NCBI GenBank assembly: GCA_030431255.1
Contig: JAUIJL010000011.1
Location: forward strand, 217,107 to 281,106
Reading direction: 5' to 3'
From: Thermoanaerobaculia bacterium
Lineage (GTDB): Bacteria > Acidobacteriota > Thermoanaerobaculia > Multivoradales > J023
DNA length: 64,000 nt
This document shows positions 8,715 to 18,388 of the stretch, in pieces. A program made the position numbers and the translations under genes. Under the pieces are notes generated by a model. That model saw nothing but the letters and a program-made list of their open reading frames with translations, was not told the origin of the DNA and made no database searches. Position 1 is the stretch's first letter; the number at the start of each line of letters is the position of its first letter.

Positions 8715-11486
8715 GTGGATCCAAAGGTTTGGCGCCGTCTCAAAGACGATTTCTTGAAGGCTATTGAGCTCGACGAGGACGGCCTCGTCGAGCTTTTGCG
8801 TGCCTACGATCCCGAGCTGCGCCCGAAGCTCGAAGAGATGCTGCGCGGCCACGGCATCGAGTCGAGCTTCCTCGATCGTCCGTTGGCGGCCCCCGAGGCC
8901 GAGGAGCCGCCGCCTCCGCCGGAGCGCATCGGCCCCTATCGACTGGAACGGCTCTTAGGTCGCGGCGGCATGGGCGAGGTCTTTCTCGGCCGCCGGGAGG
9001 ACGGAGATTTCCAGCAGCGGGTGGCGATCAAAATGCTGCGCGGCTGGTTTCACGCCGAGGTCTCGACCCGTCGATTCCGGGTGGAGCGTCAGATCCTGGC
9101 GCGGTTGGAGCATCCCAATATTGCCCGGTTGTTGGACGGCGGCAGCACCGACGACGGCCGCATGTACTTGATCATGGAGCACGTGGACGGCGTGCCCATC
9201 GATCAATATTGCGACCGTCATCGGCTTTCCGTGGCGCAGCGCCTTCGCCTCTTCGAGAAGGTGTGCTCGGCGGTGGCTTTGGCCCATCGAAGCCTGGTGG
9301 TGCACCGGGATCTGAAGCCGGCCAACATCTTGGTGACGGAGGACGGCGAGCCCAAGCTGCTGGATTTCGGCATCGCCAAGCTGCTGGGTGACGGGGCGGC
9401 CGGCGACCTGGGCGAAGGCCCCGGCATGACCGCCACTTGGCAGCAGCCCATGACCCCCGAATATGCGAGCCCCGAGCAAGTCGCCGGCCGGCCGATCACC
9501 ACCGGCACGGACATCTACGCCCTCGGCGTTTTGCTCTACCGGCTGCTGACCGGGGTGTCGCCCTACCCGGAGACCGACGGCGACGCGGCGCAGGTGCTGA
9601 AGGCGGTCCGTCGGGGGGAGATCATCCGTCCGAGCAGCCGGGTGGTGGCCGAGGGTGGCGACTCTGAGACCCAGCGGGCTCGGGATCGGCGGACCGAGCC
9701 CAAGCTGTTGGCCCGTCGGTTGCGGGGGGATCTCGACGTCTTGATCGCCACCGCCCTGCACCGGGATCCCGAGCGGCGTTATCCGTCGGTCGAGCGCTTG
9801 GCGGAGGACGTGCGGCGCCATTTGGACGGCCTGCCCATCAGCGCCCGTCCCGACACGCCGGCTTATCGCTTGAGCAAATTTCTTCGCCGCCAACCGTTGA
9901 TCGCTGCCGCGGCGCTGTTGGTGGTGCTCTTCGCGGCGGGCATGACCGTGCTTTCGGTGCAGCTGGCTCGGCAGCGGGATCGTTTGCAACGGGAGCAGGC
10001 GAAGTCCGCGGAAGTGGTGGACTTTGCCGTCGGCCTCTTCGAGGTCACCGATCCCGATGAATCACGGGGTCGCACGGTCACTGCCCTCGACCTGCTCGAA
10101 CGGGGCGCCGAGCAAGCGCGATCGGAGCTCGCCGGCCAGGGGGATCTCCAGGCCATCATGCTCGATTTATTGGGTGAGATGCACCTCAACCTCGGTCTAT
10201 TCGACGACGCCCGACCGTTGCTCACGGAAGCTCTCGAGCTGGCGGAGAAGCATTTTGGTCCCGACTCGGAGCAGGTGGCTCAAACCTTGGACAATCTGGC
10301 CGCGGTCTACCGCCACCGGGGGGAGCTGACGGCCGCCGAAGCCCTCTACCAGCGAGCCCTGGAGATCCGTCGTCGGCTGCACGGCGACGCTGACTTTCGC
10401 CTGGCGGAAAGTCTCAACAACCTGGGGGTGTTGCGCTGGCGTCGGCAGGATCTCGAAGGAGCGCGATCGCTGATCGCCGAGGCGTTGGAGGTGACGCGCG
10501 CGGCTCGCGGGGGCGACGACCCCGAGGTGGCGAGCGCGCTCAACAACCTGGCGGCGCTTTACCAAGCGAGCGGGGATCCAGCGGATCTCGATCCGGCGGT
10601 GTCGCTGCTCGAGCAGGCGATCCGGATCAACCGACGCACCGCCGGGGCGGACGCTCCGAGCCTCGGTGTCCAGCTTCAGAATCTCGGTCAGCTGCGCCGC
10701 CTACAAGGACATCTGAACCTTGCGGAGTCGGCGATTCGGGAAGCCCTGTCGATTCTGGAGCCGGCCCTCGGCGAAGCCCATCCCCAAACCCGCTCCGCGC
10801 GCGCCGGATTGGCCGGGGTGCTGCGCGCCGACGCCCGCCTGGGCGCGGCGTTGGGGCAGCTCGAAAAGGCCGTAGCGGCCACCCAGCCGGCGGAGGGTGA
10901 GGCGGTGCATCCGCGGGAGGTCACCCTGCGCAACTCCCTGGTGCAGGTGTTGGTGGATTTCGGTCGTCCCGAAGCGGCCGAAAGGGTGCTGGCGGAAGCG
11001 GCAAGCCTTCAGCCGCGATTCGGAGCCGAAGACATCGCCATTGCGCTGGAGCACAATCGGGCCCGTCTCGACGCCGCCGAAGGGCGCGCGGCGGACGCCA
11101 TCCAGCGTCTCGAAGGCCTGCGGAGCCATGTCGACAGCGAGCGCCGCCGGGTGGGACTCGGCTTGGATCTGGCGTCGATTCTGCTGCGAGCAGACCGAGC
11201 CCAGGAGGCTGCGGCCGTGCTCGACGAGGTGGACCGGCTGCAAGAGAAGCTGCTGCCGGCGAATCACCCGGATCGCGTGCACCCGCTGTTGCTGCGCGCC
11301 GCGGTCGAGCGTCGGGCCGGACGATCCGCGGACCTACCGCTCGCGGAGGCCAGACGGCTCGCAGAGGCCAGACGGCTCGCCTCCCGTGCCGCCGGCAAGG
11401 GCAGCTGCCTAGCAGCGGCGACCGCCGCGTGGCCGGAGCGGCCGAGCCTTCCGGGATGCGGATTCCCGGCGGCCCTCCACCCTTGA
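8715..11486 (+). CDS. Membrane Ser/Thr protein kinase with C-terminal TPR array
   Basis: 923 residues, GTG start at 8715, 24 nt after the sigma-factor stop, preceded by GAGGGAGGG. Kinase domain about residues 75-345: Gly loop LGRGGMGEVF (about 81), VAIK Lys (about 105), HRDLKPANIL (about 197), DFGIAK (about 217). One transmembrane helix at about 394-416 (AAAALLVVLFAAGMTVLSV). After that come about ten TPR-type helix pairs (NNLGVLRWRRQDLEGA, NNLAALYQASGD), outside the membrane if the usual topology holds. The last 50 residues are low-complexity and include an 18-bp direct repeat (11346-11381), so the natural C-terminus may be altered. It likely relays an envelope signal to the coupled sigma factor. 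Confidence 0.92.
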   Translation: MDPKVWRRLKDDFLKAIELDEDGLVELLRAYDPELRPKLEEMLRGHGIESSFLDRPLAAPEAEEPPPPPERIGPYRLERLLGRGGMGEVFLGRREDGDFQQRVAIKMLRGWFHAEVSTRRFRVERQILARLEHPNIARLLDGGSTDDGRMYLIMEHVDGVPIDQYCDRHRLSVAQRLRLFEKVCSAVALAHRSLVVHRDLKPANILVTEDGEPKLLDFGIAKLLGDGAAGDLGEGPGMTATWQQPMTPEYASPEQVAGRPITTGTDIYALGVLLYRLLTGVSPYPETDGDAAQVLKAVRRGEIIRPSSRVVAEGGDSETQRARDRRTEPKLLARRLRGDLDVLIATALHRDPERRYPSVERLAEDVRRHLDGLPISARPDTPAYRLSKFLRRQPLIAAAALLVVLFAAGMTVLSVQLARQRDRLQREQAKSAEVVDFAVGLFEVTDPDESRGRTVTALDLLERGAEQARSELAGQGDLQAIMLDLLGEMHLNLGLFDDARPLLTEALELAEKHFGPDSEQVAQTLDNLAAVYRHRGELTAAEALYQRALEIRRRLHGDADFRLAESLNNLGVLRWRRQDLEGARSLIAEALEVTRAARGGDDPEVASALNNLAALYQASGDPADLDPAVSLLEQAIRINRRTAGADAPSLGVQLQNLGQLRRLQGHLNLAESAIREALSILEPALGEAHPQTRSARAGLAGVLRADARLGAALGQLEKAVAATQPAEGEAVHPREVTLRNSLVQVLVDFGRPEAAERVLAEAASLQPRFGAEDIAIALEHNRARLDAAEGRAADAIQRLEGLRSHVDSERRRVGLGLDLASILLRADRAQEAAAVLDEVDRLQEKLLPANHPDRVHPLLLRAAVERRAGRSADLPLAEARRLAEARRLASRAAGKGSCLAAATAAWPERPSLPGCGFPAALHP

Positions 11487-11507
11487 CGGAATATATTTCG
11501 AATTTTC

Positions 11508-11539
11508 TGAGCCGGTTTTTCGAGCTTCTCCGCGTGAGG
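11508..11539 (+). promoter_or_regulatory. Shared leader element, copy 2
   Basis: TGAGCCGGTTTTT at 11508 and CGCGTGAGG at 11531 are again 23 nt apart, and the second block is 67 nt upstream of the ATG at 11598. It sits between the kinase stop (11486) and the secreted-protein gene. Confidence 0.7.
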
Positions 11540-11597
11540 GGTGAACGTCGACCCACGACGTCGAATCCAAACACACCCCTTGAAGGAGCAACTGATC

Positions 11598-13295
11598 ATG
11601 CAAGCTATTTCCAACCCCCGTGCGCCCCGTGGACGCCTCGTTTTACGCACGCTCGGCGTCGCCGCGGTGGCCGCGACCCTGGCCCTGTCTTCGGCCGGTG
11701 CCGCTCAGGAAGCCGACCCCGACGTGCCGAAGGCCACCGACTTGGGAGGTCTGCTCGAAGCTTGGCAAGGCGCCACGCGGCCGACCGAGCTCAGCCTGGC
11801 GGAGCACGTCTCCGAGCACTACCCGGAATGGCTCAGCGCCTGGACGGATCAGGCGGCCGGCTCTCTCGGTGGCCCGTTGGTGGCGGTCTACGAGGACCTG
11901 CGACCGGAGTGGCTCGAAGCTTTCCGATCCGACTATTTGGAAAGCTCGGACGATGGGGTTGCCGAAGGTGACGACGGGTCGTTCGTCGACTATCTGGTCC
12001 ACTATCAGCCTGAGTGGCTCGCCCAGGTCGAGCGGGATCTGACCGAGCTCGGTGAAGGCCAAGATCTGGAGACCTTCATCGGAAAGAACGACCCCGAGGT
12101 CATCACCGAGCTGGAGATGCGCAACGACTCCTTTTACGCCGAGCCTATCGGTTTCATCGAGTGGGTGACCACCTACACCAACGACCCGGTGGCTCTCGGC
12201 CAAGCCCATTCCTACGTGAACGACATTCTCGACGGCGACGGCTCTACGGGCAGCAGCTCCACGGGCGGTGCCTCGACCTGCACCTGTCGGATCATCGCGT
12301 CGGGGGTCGAGCTGCCCGGAAGCCAAGTGGACGTTCATAATCCAAACTACGAGGATAAGCGCAACAACGGCACCTGGAAGGAGTGGCGTCATGGTTATTT
12401 GACCCAGCGCGGAGCCGCCCAACGGCTCGGCACCAGCCGCTTCATCCGGAACACTGACAACCAGCTATCCATGAACAATGTGGCTTCGTCGGCCACCATC
12501 TCCTTCCGTATGTCATGCACCCGTCCATCCGGTAACGACGTCGTGCAATGCGATCAAGGGATCGGCTGCTCGGCGGATGTCAAAGTGAAATCGAAATTCA
12601 GCTCCGCGTTTGAGGTCTACAACGACGCGACTCGCGCTTATCCGTGGCATTCGATTTCCAGCTCCGCGACGGCCGCGAATGTGGGAGTTTTGAAGATGAA
12701 TCCGGGCTCGGCCAATGAGAGCGTGTTGTTCGAGAAAGGTCTCGCTCTGGAGCGTACGTACAACACCTCAGCGAGCGCGGGCAGCGTTTTGGCCGGAATC
12801 AAGTCCGCCTACAACCTTTATCAGACCATCGACAACGCCGGCGGCGATGTGGGTGCCATCCTTACCAACATCGACGATCAGGACGTTCAGAACATTCTCG
12901 GCATAGCGACTGTCGACGGTTCTCGCGGTACCAGCAACCAGAACCTTCACGTCCAATACAGCAACGCAGGTGCCGCTCCGTTCGTTATCTCCAACGGTGA
13001 AGAAGCGGTCTTCGAGATCAGCTCCATCGCCAAAGCCGAGTCCATCGGCAACGGCAAGACCAGCGACGGCCGGACCCGCTCCTCCAACAGCTACTTCTTG
13101 GTGGGTGTGGCCAACAACTTCAGCTGCACTGGTGCGGCACCGCCCAAAACCACCGCCGCATGGACCTACAATTCGGTTTGGCAGGCTCCCTTCAGCGCCG
13201 CCAGCGCTCGTGGCGCGGCCGAGGGATTCATCTACAGCCAAACCGGCACGCAAGTCAGCGCCCCGGGTTACGCCGGGCATTGGACGGCCCCCTGA
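11598..13295 (+). CDS. Secreted protein, paralogue of the 27841 gene, unknown family
   Basis: 565 residues. The ATG at 11598 is chosen because AAGGAG lies at 11583-11588. Signal peptide ends near SSAGAAQEA. Residues about 30-200 are acidic and helical, with a thrice-repeated PEWL motif (HYPEWLSAW, LRPEWLEAF, YQPEWLAQV). A Ser/Gly/Thr linker follows, then a Cys pair (CTC at 12279-12287) opens the second domain. That domain shares an ordered pattern with the protein at 27841: CxC, then M-S-C...C...GC, then VY, W, SN/TA-V, GSA..S-LF-K. Five or more conserved Cys suggest disulfides. No enzymatic motif seen. It is preceded by the leader element and followed by a terminator, so it is monocistronic. 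Confidence 0.75.
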   Translation: MQAISNPRAPRGRLVLRTLGVAAVAATLALSSAGAAQEADPDVPKATDLGGLLEAWQGATRPTELSLAEHVSEHYPEWLSAWTDQAAGSLGGPLVAVYEDLRPEWLEAFRSDYLESSDDGVAEGDDGSFVDYLVHYQPEWLAQVERDLTELGEGQDLETFIGKNDPEVITELEMRNDSFYAEPIGFIEWVTTYTNDPVALGQAHSYVNDILDGDGSTGSSSTGGASTCTCRIIASGVELPGSQVDVHNPNYEDKRNNGTWKEWRHGYLTQRGAAQRLGTSRFIRNTDNQLSMNNVASSATISFRMSCTRPSGNDVVQCDQGIGCSADVKVKSKFSSAFEVYNDATRAYPWHSISSSATAANVGVLKMNPGSANESVLFEKGLALERTYNTSASAGSVLAGIKSAYNLYQTIDNAGGDVGAILTNIDDQDVQNILGIATVDGSRGTSNQNLHVQYSNAGAAPFVISNGEEAVFEISSIAKAESIGNGKTSDGRTRSSNSYFLVGVANNFSCTGAAPPKTTAAWTYNSVWQAPFSAASARGAAEGFIYSQTGTQVSAPGYAGHWTAP

Positions 13296-13317
13296 CCCGC
13301 TCGCACCTCGGATCTGA

Positions 13318-13366
13318 GGCCGGCGGCGAGTTTTACCCCTTGGCTCGCCGTCGGCCCGGTCTTTTC
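13318..13366 (+). terminator. Probable rho-independent terminator
   Basis: A 13-bp stem pairs 13318-13330 with 13344-13356 (one G-U pair) around a 13-nt loop, and is followed by CGGTCTTTTC. It lies 23 nt after the stop of the secreted-protein gene at 11598. Confidence 0.65.
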
Positions 13367-13524
13367 TCTTCGTTTCAATCGTTTGTCTTCGCTTCAATCG
13401 TTGCCCATTGCGAAAAACCCTTCTGTGTGAGCATCCGAGAAAAACCTTTCGACACTCGCGATCCCCGGGTTGTTTCGATCTTCGAGCCCTGGATCGCCGG
13501 ATTTTCTCTTTTTGTGCTCTGGGT

Positions 13525-13556
13525 TGAGCCGGTTTTTCGACCGTTTACGCGTGGGG
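13525..13556 (+). promoter_or_regulatory. Shared leader element, copy 3
   Basis: TGAGCCGGTTTTT at 13525 and CGCGTGGGG at 13548 are 23 nt apart, with the second block 52 nt upstream of the ATG at 13600. Within this copy CGGT and ACCG could form a short stem around TTTTCG. That pairing is not conserved in the other copies. Confidence 0.7.
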
Positions 13557-13599
13557 AACGAGCTGCTGTTTCGCAGCTTCAATGCATTTAGGAGGTTTC

Positions 13600-16380
13600 A
13601 TGCACATTCCATCCACGCCAACGAGAAGCATCCGTCAGCAGGTGTTTCGACTCACCGTCCTCTTCGCCCTCTTCTTCTGCCTGGTCATCGGCGCCTCGCG
13701 GCTGCCCGCTGCGCCGTTGCAAGGCGGCTGTGCCGGCTCCAACGGCACCTTGCCCATCGGCAACCCGGGGGAAGCCGGGTACGCCTGGAAGGCCGAGCTG
13801 AGGAATTGGCTCGCCGGTTTGACGATTTCTCAGCTCTCGTACCAAGGCCAACCCACCCGCATCAAGCCGCCCTACGAGGAATACAGCTGGTACCCGAGCT
13901 GGGTGAGCTCCGGGGATTGCGAGAATACTTACACCAACATGTCCTCACCGCCGACGCTGAACGCCGCGGAACGGACCTTCATCGAGCAGTACTACACCAT
14001 GTGGCTGACCGAGCGTCGGTCCGGTTGGTACGACGAGGCCCTGCGCATCGATCCTCGACATTTCACCCTGGCCGATATGGAGAATCAGACGACCTGCCAG
14101 GTGGATACTCCTCAATTCCAATGGGACGGAAACCCTTCCTGGATCTCCATGTGGGAGTATCCCGGCAATCCGTTCTTCAGTGATTCAATCGTCCGCCCGG
14201 CGCTCAAGAAACGGCTCGGCAGCTGGCTGGCACTTCAGCTGATCATGCTCGAATGGTCGGCTTGGGACGAAGCGAGTCAGGCCATCCCCTTGGCGACGGC
14301 GCCGGTCACCCACGCCGGTCGCAACTACCATCATCCGAATCCGGTGGTGATCGGCGGCGTCGGCGGCAACAACGACATGGGCATCGTTTTGACGGGTCTG
14401 GCGTCGGCTTACCAGGCCGTTCAAAACGAGCCTTGGTTCCAAGGCAACCTGGCCGCGGCCTTCGAAAAAGGGCTCTTGACCCAGGCCGAGCGTCTCCACA
14501 TCGCGGGTTATTGGTCCCAGCACGGCAATCGGGCGATTCCCATGGTCAGCGGTCTACAGCTGGTCTACGAAGCGACCGGCAATACGGACGCGGAGGTTTG
14601 GTATTTGGACGCCATGGAGCACGTGTTTACGCCGAGCACGTTTTTCCCCGCGGGTTATATGACCCAAGATTTTCGCTACGACCCGGGTTACAGCCAGATG
14701 GATCCCCACGCGGCGGTGCGGGTTTTGATGAACCATTCGGGCTCGACCACGGCGTCGGCGCTGGTGGACCTCTACGATGCGGCCTATCGGATGCACGATC
14801 TGCGGGCCCATATGGTCTTGGGCGACGTCACTGGTTTGATGTTCGGCCCGTCGGCCATGAGCACGCGGACCGGTGGTGGCGCCAACAGCAACGGCAACGA
14901 GCCGACCGCTGATCCCATGCGCTTGATGACCCAGCTCTACGCCGCCGAGCTGGAGCTGCCGTTCGCCGATCCCGGGCTGCGCGATTGGCCGGATTTCGGG
15001 CAATACGCCATCACCGGCTACCCGCCCTACACCCGAACCGTCGATCCGTTGGACCCGAGCCGGGATCTGCATGTGGTGCTGGCCTGCCGCTTCGCGCCAT
15101 TGCATCAGGTGGGTGGTCAGAATTGGTCGAATTCGGCGAGCGCGGCGGTGCCGTGGCCCGATCAGCCCGGTCCGCGGGGTTATAACCGCCCGTGGACCCT
15201 GGTCTTCGATCACGTGGTGCCGTCGACGGGCAGCCTGATCGAGAAGCGGGCGCAGCGGGTGAATAACGACCCCACGGCCAATCTGCTGCCCTACGAGCTG
15301 GAGGGTCCGTATCTTCGGTCGTTCGAGGATGAGATCGTCTTCGCCAAATTCGGCGGCTCCGGTGTCTATGAAGAGCGAGGATGGAATATTTGTGTCGATC
15401 ACGACGACTACCACGGCGATGACAGCGATCTGGCGGCGATTCTGCACCTCGGACCGGTGGTCGGCAACAACAGCGCGTTGCCTTACGGCTACGGTGGTGG
15501 TCAGCTGGCCGGTTTGTGGTCGCCGGAGACCGGTGTGGGTTGGCTGAATCGTCGAGTCGGCCGCAACAATACCGTCACCGACGATTGGGCCGAATGGCGC
15601 AGCCTGCCGATCCACGCGGCGACGGTGCTCACCTCGTCGGGCGTCTGGACGTCGAGCGCCCGGATCATCGATCCCATGCCGACGGTGGTGCTCACCGACG
15701 AGGATCCGACCTTCGACGTCGGCACCGAGTGGCTGGATTCAGGTGGCGGGTCGATCGCCCCGGTGCCGGAAAGCGACGCGGTGGCCGTCTTCGCCGAAGT
15801 CAGCGGCAACTTGCCCACCGACGGTCACCAAATCGCCGCCGGCGGCACCGTCGTTCCGGCGCTCAACGGGGCGACGCCCATCCACTACCGGCGTCGATTC
15901 GTGGTCGAGCCGGAGCTGGTGCGAGTGCGCACGGATATCGATCCGGTGGTGTCGGGGACCGCCAACGCGGATGCCCTGACGGAGGCGTGGGAGACCCTGC
16001 CGCTCTTCGTTGCCGAGACGTCCTTCGGCACCTCGTGCCCGACGAGCGTCACCTGGCCCGTGCCCCAAATCGAGGTGCTCGACGCCTTCGGGGTGGTCAC
16101 CAACATCACCACGAGCACCAGCTCGATCTCCAACGTCCGGCAAGTGAAGGTGAAGCGCAACGACGGCACCATGACGATCGTCTTCCGGGAACCGCAAACC
16201 GTTCGCCTGAGCGACGTCTTCGGCAACACCGCGACCACGGTGAGCCGTCGATTCCTGCTGCAAAATCTGATGGTGGATCTGCGTCCCCAGGGCGCGGGCT
16301 CCACCTTCCAAATGCCGCCGGTGGCGCTCGAGTACTACATCTACTTTGGGCCGGTGAATCCCGGTTTGGACGATTGGTAG
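13600..16380 (+). CDS. Large secreted protein, possible polysaccharide-active or adhesive protein
   Basis: 926 residues. The ATG at 13600 is fixed by AGGAGG at 13590-13595; an earlier ATG at 13582 would put that site inside the gene. Signal peptide LFALFFCLVIGASRLPAAP. Residues about 30-450 look helical and Trp/Tyr-rich (YEEYSWYPSWVSSGDCENTY, MLEWSAWDEAS, HHPNPVVIGG, GGNNDMG, YMTQDFRYDPGY). Residues about 450-926 look like beta-sandwich. A helical barrel followed by beta-sheet domains recalls alginate/heparin/chondroitin lyases, but I cannot identify a catalytic set, so this is only an architectural guess. It has its own leader element and terminator. Confidence 0.7.
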   Translation: MHIPSTPTRSIRQQVFRLTVLFALFFCLVIGASRLPAAPLQGGCAGSNGTLPIGNPGEAGYAWKAELRNWLAGLTISQLSYQGQPTRIKPPYEEYSWYPSWVSSGDCENTYTNMSSPPTLNAAERTFIEQYYTMWLTERRSGWYDEALRIDPRHFTLADMENQTTCQVDTPQFQWDGNPSWISMWEYPGNPFFSDSIVRPALKKRLGSWLALQLIMLEWSAWDEASQAIPLATAPVTHAGRNYHHPNPVVIGGVGGNNDMGIVLTGLASAYQAVQNEPWFQGNLAAAFEKGLLTQAERLHIAGYWSQHGNRAIPMVSGLQLVYEATGNTDAEVWYLDAMEHVFTPSTFFPAGYMTQDFRYDPGYSQMDPHAAVRVLMNHSGSTTASALVDLYDAAYRMHDLRAHMVLGDVTGLMFGPSAMSTRTGGGANSNGNEPTADPMRLMTQLYAAELELPFADPGLRDWPDFGQYAITGYPPYTRTVDPLDPSRDLHVVLACRFAPLHQVGGQNWSNSASAAVPWPDQPGPRGYNRPWTLVFDHVVPSTGSLIEKRAQRVNNDPTANLLPYELEGPYLRSFEDEIVFAKFGGSGVYEERGWNICVDHDDYHGDDSDLAAILHLGPVVGNNSALPYGYGGGQLAGLWSPETGVGWLNRRVGRNNTVTDDWAEWRSLPIHAATVLTSSGVWTSSARIIDPMPTVVLTDEDPTFDVGTEWLDSGGGSIAPVPESDAVAVFAEVSGNLPTDGHQIAAGGTVVPALNGATPIHYRRRFVVEPELVRVRTDIDPVVSGTANADALTEAWETLPLFVAETSFGTSCPTSVTWPVPQIEVLDAFGVVTNITTSTSSISNVRQVKVKRNDGTMTIVFREPQTVRLSDVFGNTATTVSRRFLLQNLMVDLRPQGAGSTFQMPPVALEYYIYFGPVNPGLDDW

Positions 16381-16461
16381 ATCGCCTAACCCGTCCCTCA
16401 CCTAGTCAGTCAACAGCATCGGACCGGCCCCACTCTCAACGGTTCGATCGGTAATTCCCGC

Positions 16462-16489
16462 AGCCCCGGTTCGCCGGGGCTCTTTTTTC
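16462..16489 (+). terminator. Strong rho-independent terminator
   Basis: A perfect 8-bp stem AGCCCCGG/CCGGGGCT closed by a TTCG tetraloop is followed by CTTTTTTC. It lies 82 nt past the stop of the 13600 gene and faces the convergent MFS gene. Confidence 0.95.
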
Positions 16490-16557
16490 TTCCCGGACGT
16501 GTTTCCTCCCGGACGGTTTTCCTCCCGCCTTCATCAAGCGTCGGCCTTCCGCTGAGC

Positions 16558-17817
16558 CTATTTCGTCTCTGAGTTTTCAATATCGGAAAGCTCACTCTCG
16601 CCGGAGGTGATGCGGGCGTAGACGGCGAGGCAGGGCAGAAGAAAGGCTCCGGCCACGGTGAGGGCCGCACGGACCGAGACCTGGCGTCCGACGGCTCCCA
16701 GGGCCGGACCGCCGGCCATCTGTCCCAACGCGTCGGCTTGGCCGTTCAAGGACAAAACGGTCGCTCGAACCTTCGACGGCACGTGACGATTGAGCCAGGC
16801 GGAGGTCAGGGGCTCGAGGCATACGCGCATGGCCGACACCGTCCAAAAGCAGGCCAGCGCGGCGGCCAGATGGGTGGTCTGGGCGAAGAGCACGACGCCG
16901 ACTCCTAGGGTTGCGGTCAAGATCGACAAGACCCGAATGGTCTGCCGCCCTCGCTCCACGTCGAAGCGCCGGAGCCCCTCCGACACCACGATGCCCAGGA
17001 TCAAGCTGACCCCGTGGGCCAGGGCGAACCAGAAGATCTCGCCGACGCCCGGCACTTCCGGCAGGTCGAATCCTTGGTTGAGGTGCACCACCCAAAGGCG
17101 GTCGAAGGCCTCGCTGAACATGCCGAAGAAGAGGCTGACCCAGAGCACTCGCCACAGAGCCGGCCGTTGGCGAGCAATGGCGACTCCGGCTTTGAGGGTC
17201 GATGCCATGGCCTGCCAAGTCTGGCGCTCATCCCGAGGCAAGGGCTGAAATCCCTGCTCGGGCATGGCCCATCGGAGCAGCGCTCCGAGCGCCAGAAAGC
17301 CGCAGCCGGCGAAGATCAGCGGGCTTTGCAGCTCGCCGCGAGCCGCCAGCACCGTGCTGGCGACGATGCCGAGCAGCGAGCCGGCTTGATGCCATTGCCC
17401 GCCCCGCAACAGCACCCGGGTCAGCTCCTCGGCCCGGCCCTCCACCGCCAGCTCGTCCGCCAACCAAGCTTCCCCGGCTCCGCTGATGAAGGTGTAGCCG
17501 CCGCCCCAAACCACCTGGGCGACCAACAGCACGGCGAAGGTCTGAAAGCTGCCTTCGATCAAGAAGCCGATGCCGATCACCAAGCAGCCGATCACCACGG
17601 AAAGACGACGGCTGTAGACGTCGGCCACCACGCCCGTGGGCACCTCGAAGCAGAGGATGGCGAGCTCGAGGACCGTGCCCACCAACACCATTTGCAGCGG
17701 ATCCAAACCCACCACCGTGTGGTGGTAGAGCAGGCTGAAGGTGGCGAAGGTGTAGAAGAGGAACCCGAAAGCGCCTCGGTAGGCAAAAAAGACTGCGGCG
17801 GATCGACCGTCGAACAT
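16558..17817 (-). CDS. Major facilitator superfamily transporter
   Basis: 419 residues with about 12 hydrophobic segments. The loop after the second helix (FEVPTGVVADVYSRRLSVVIG) is the MFS signature G-x-x-x-D-x-x-x-R-[RK]. The central loop (RWAMPEQGFQPLPRDERQTWQAMASTL) separates two six-helix halves. The pattern VPTG-V-AD-YSRR is typical of DHA3-type efflux permeases, so drug or metabolite export from the cytoplasm is the best guess; the substrate cannot be read. The gene stands alone on the minus strand, convergent with the 13600 gene. Length is normal for the family. Confidence 0.9.
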   Translation of the reverse strand: MFDGRSAAVFFAYRGAFGFLFYTFATFSLLYHHTVVGLDPLQMVLVGTVLELAILCFEVPTGVVADVYSRRLSVVIGCLVIGIGFLIEGSFQTFAVLLVAQVVWGGGYTFISGAGEAWLADELAVEGRAEELTRVLLRGGQWHQAGSLLGIVASTVLAARGELQSPLIFAGCGFLALGALLRWAMPEQGFQPLPRDERQTWQAMASTLKAGVAIARQRPALWRVLWVSLFFGMFSEAFDRLWVVHLNQGFDLPEVPGVGEIFWFALAHGVSLILGIVVSEGLRRFDVERGRQTIRVLSILTATLGVGVVLFAQTTHLAAALACFWTVSAMRVCLEPLTSAWLNRHVPSKVRATVLSLNGQADALGQMAGGPALGAVGRQVSVRAALTVAGAFLLPCLAVYARITSGESELSDIENSETK

Positions 17818-18018
17818 AGCGGTATCCTAGGGTATGAAGGTTTGGGGCCTCCTGGGTTTCAGATGGCGATTTTAGGCGCCGAGTCGATTTTTTCAGCGGA
17901 GCTCGATCAATCCGGCGCGCTAGGGGGACCTGCTGCGGTGGTTGGGTTGAGGATCTGAAGGCTGTTAAAGTATTCTGAAAATCCCATCAAATCTCTTTTA
18001 TCGAGCTGAGGATCTTCA

Positions 18019-18357
18019 GTGGAGCGGGTAGGTGAGCTTCAAGTGAACAAGACCCAAGGCAAGTCATCGAGCTGGGGCGCTCTGGGGCTTCATGCGACGG
18101 CCGTCGGTTTGTGGCTGTTCGTATTGGCGGCTCTGGTGGTCGGACCTGCCCTTCCGAACATCGTGATGATCAATCTCTACCTTGAATGGTCGATTCTCCC
18201 CGCCGCCTTGCAGGTGCTCATCGGCGTCGGCTTTGCGATCCGCCGACCCGAGGCGCGAATTGAATTCTTGAGGGCCGTAGCCATGGGGCTACTGTATTGT
18301 TTGGGTTGGTTGTTCATGGCATTCGTGGCTTTTCCGGCTTGGGAGTCCCTCCTTTGA
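18019..18357 (+). CDS. Small membrane protein of unknown function
   Basis: 112 residues with three hydrophobic helices (LHATAVGLWLFVLAALVVGPAL, LEWSILPAALQVLIGVGFAI, AVAMGLLYCLGWLFMAFVAF). The start is uncertain: GTG at 18019, or GTG at 18043, which has a GAGC-type weak ribosome site. I recognise no family. It runs divergently from the MFS gene and ends just before the decayed PD40 copy. Confidence 0.55.
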   Translation: MERVGELQVNKTQGKSSSWGALGLHATAVGLWLFVLAALVVGPALPNIVMINLYLEWSILPAALQVLIGVGFAIRRPEARIEFLRAVAMGLLYCLGWLFMAFVAFPAWESLL

Positions 18358-18388
18358 CAGGAACAGATTCTGCGGACGAGCTACCCGT

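Noticed and set aside
12768..13397. Minus-strand open frame over the end of the secreted-protein gene
   Set aside because: It overlaps the sense gene and its terminator and encodes no recognisable domain.
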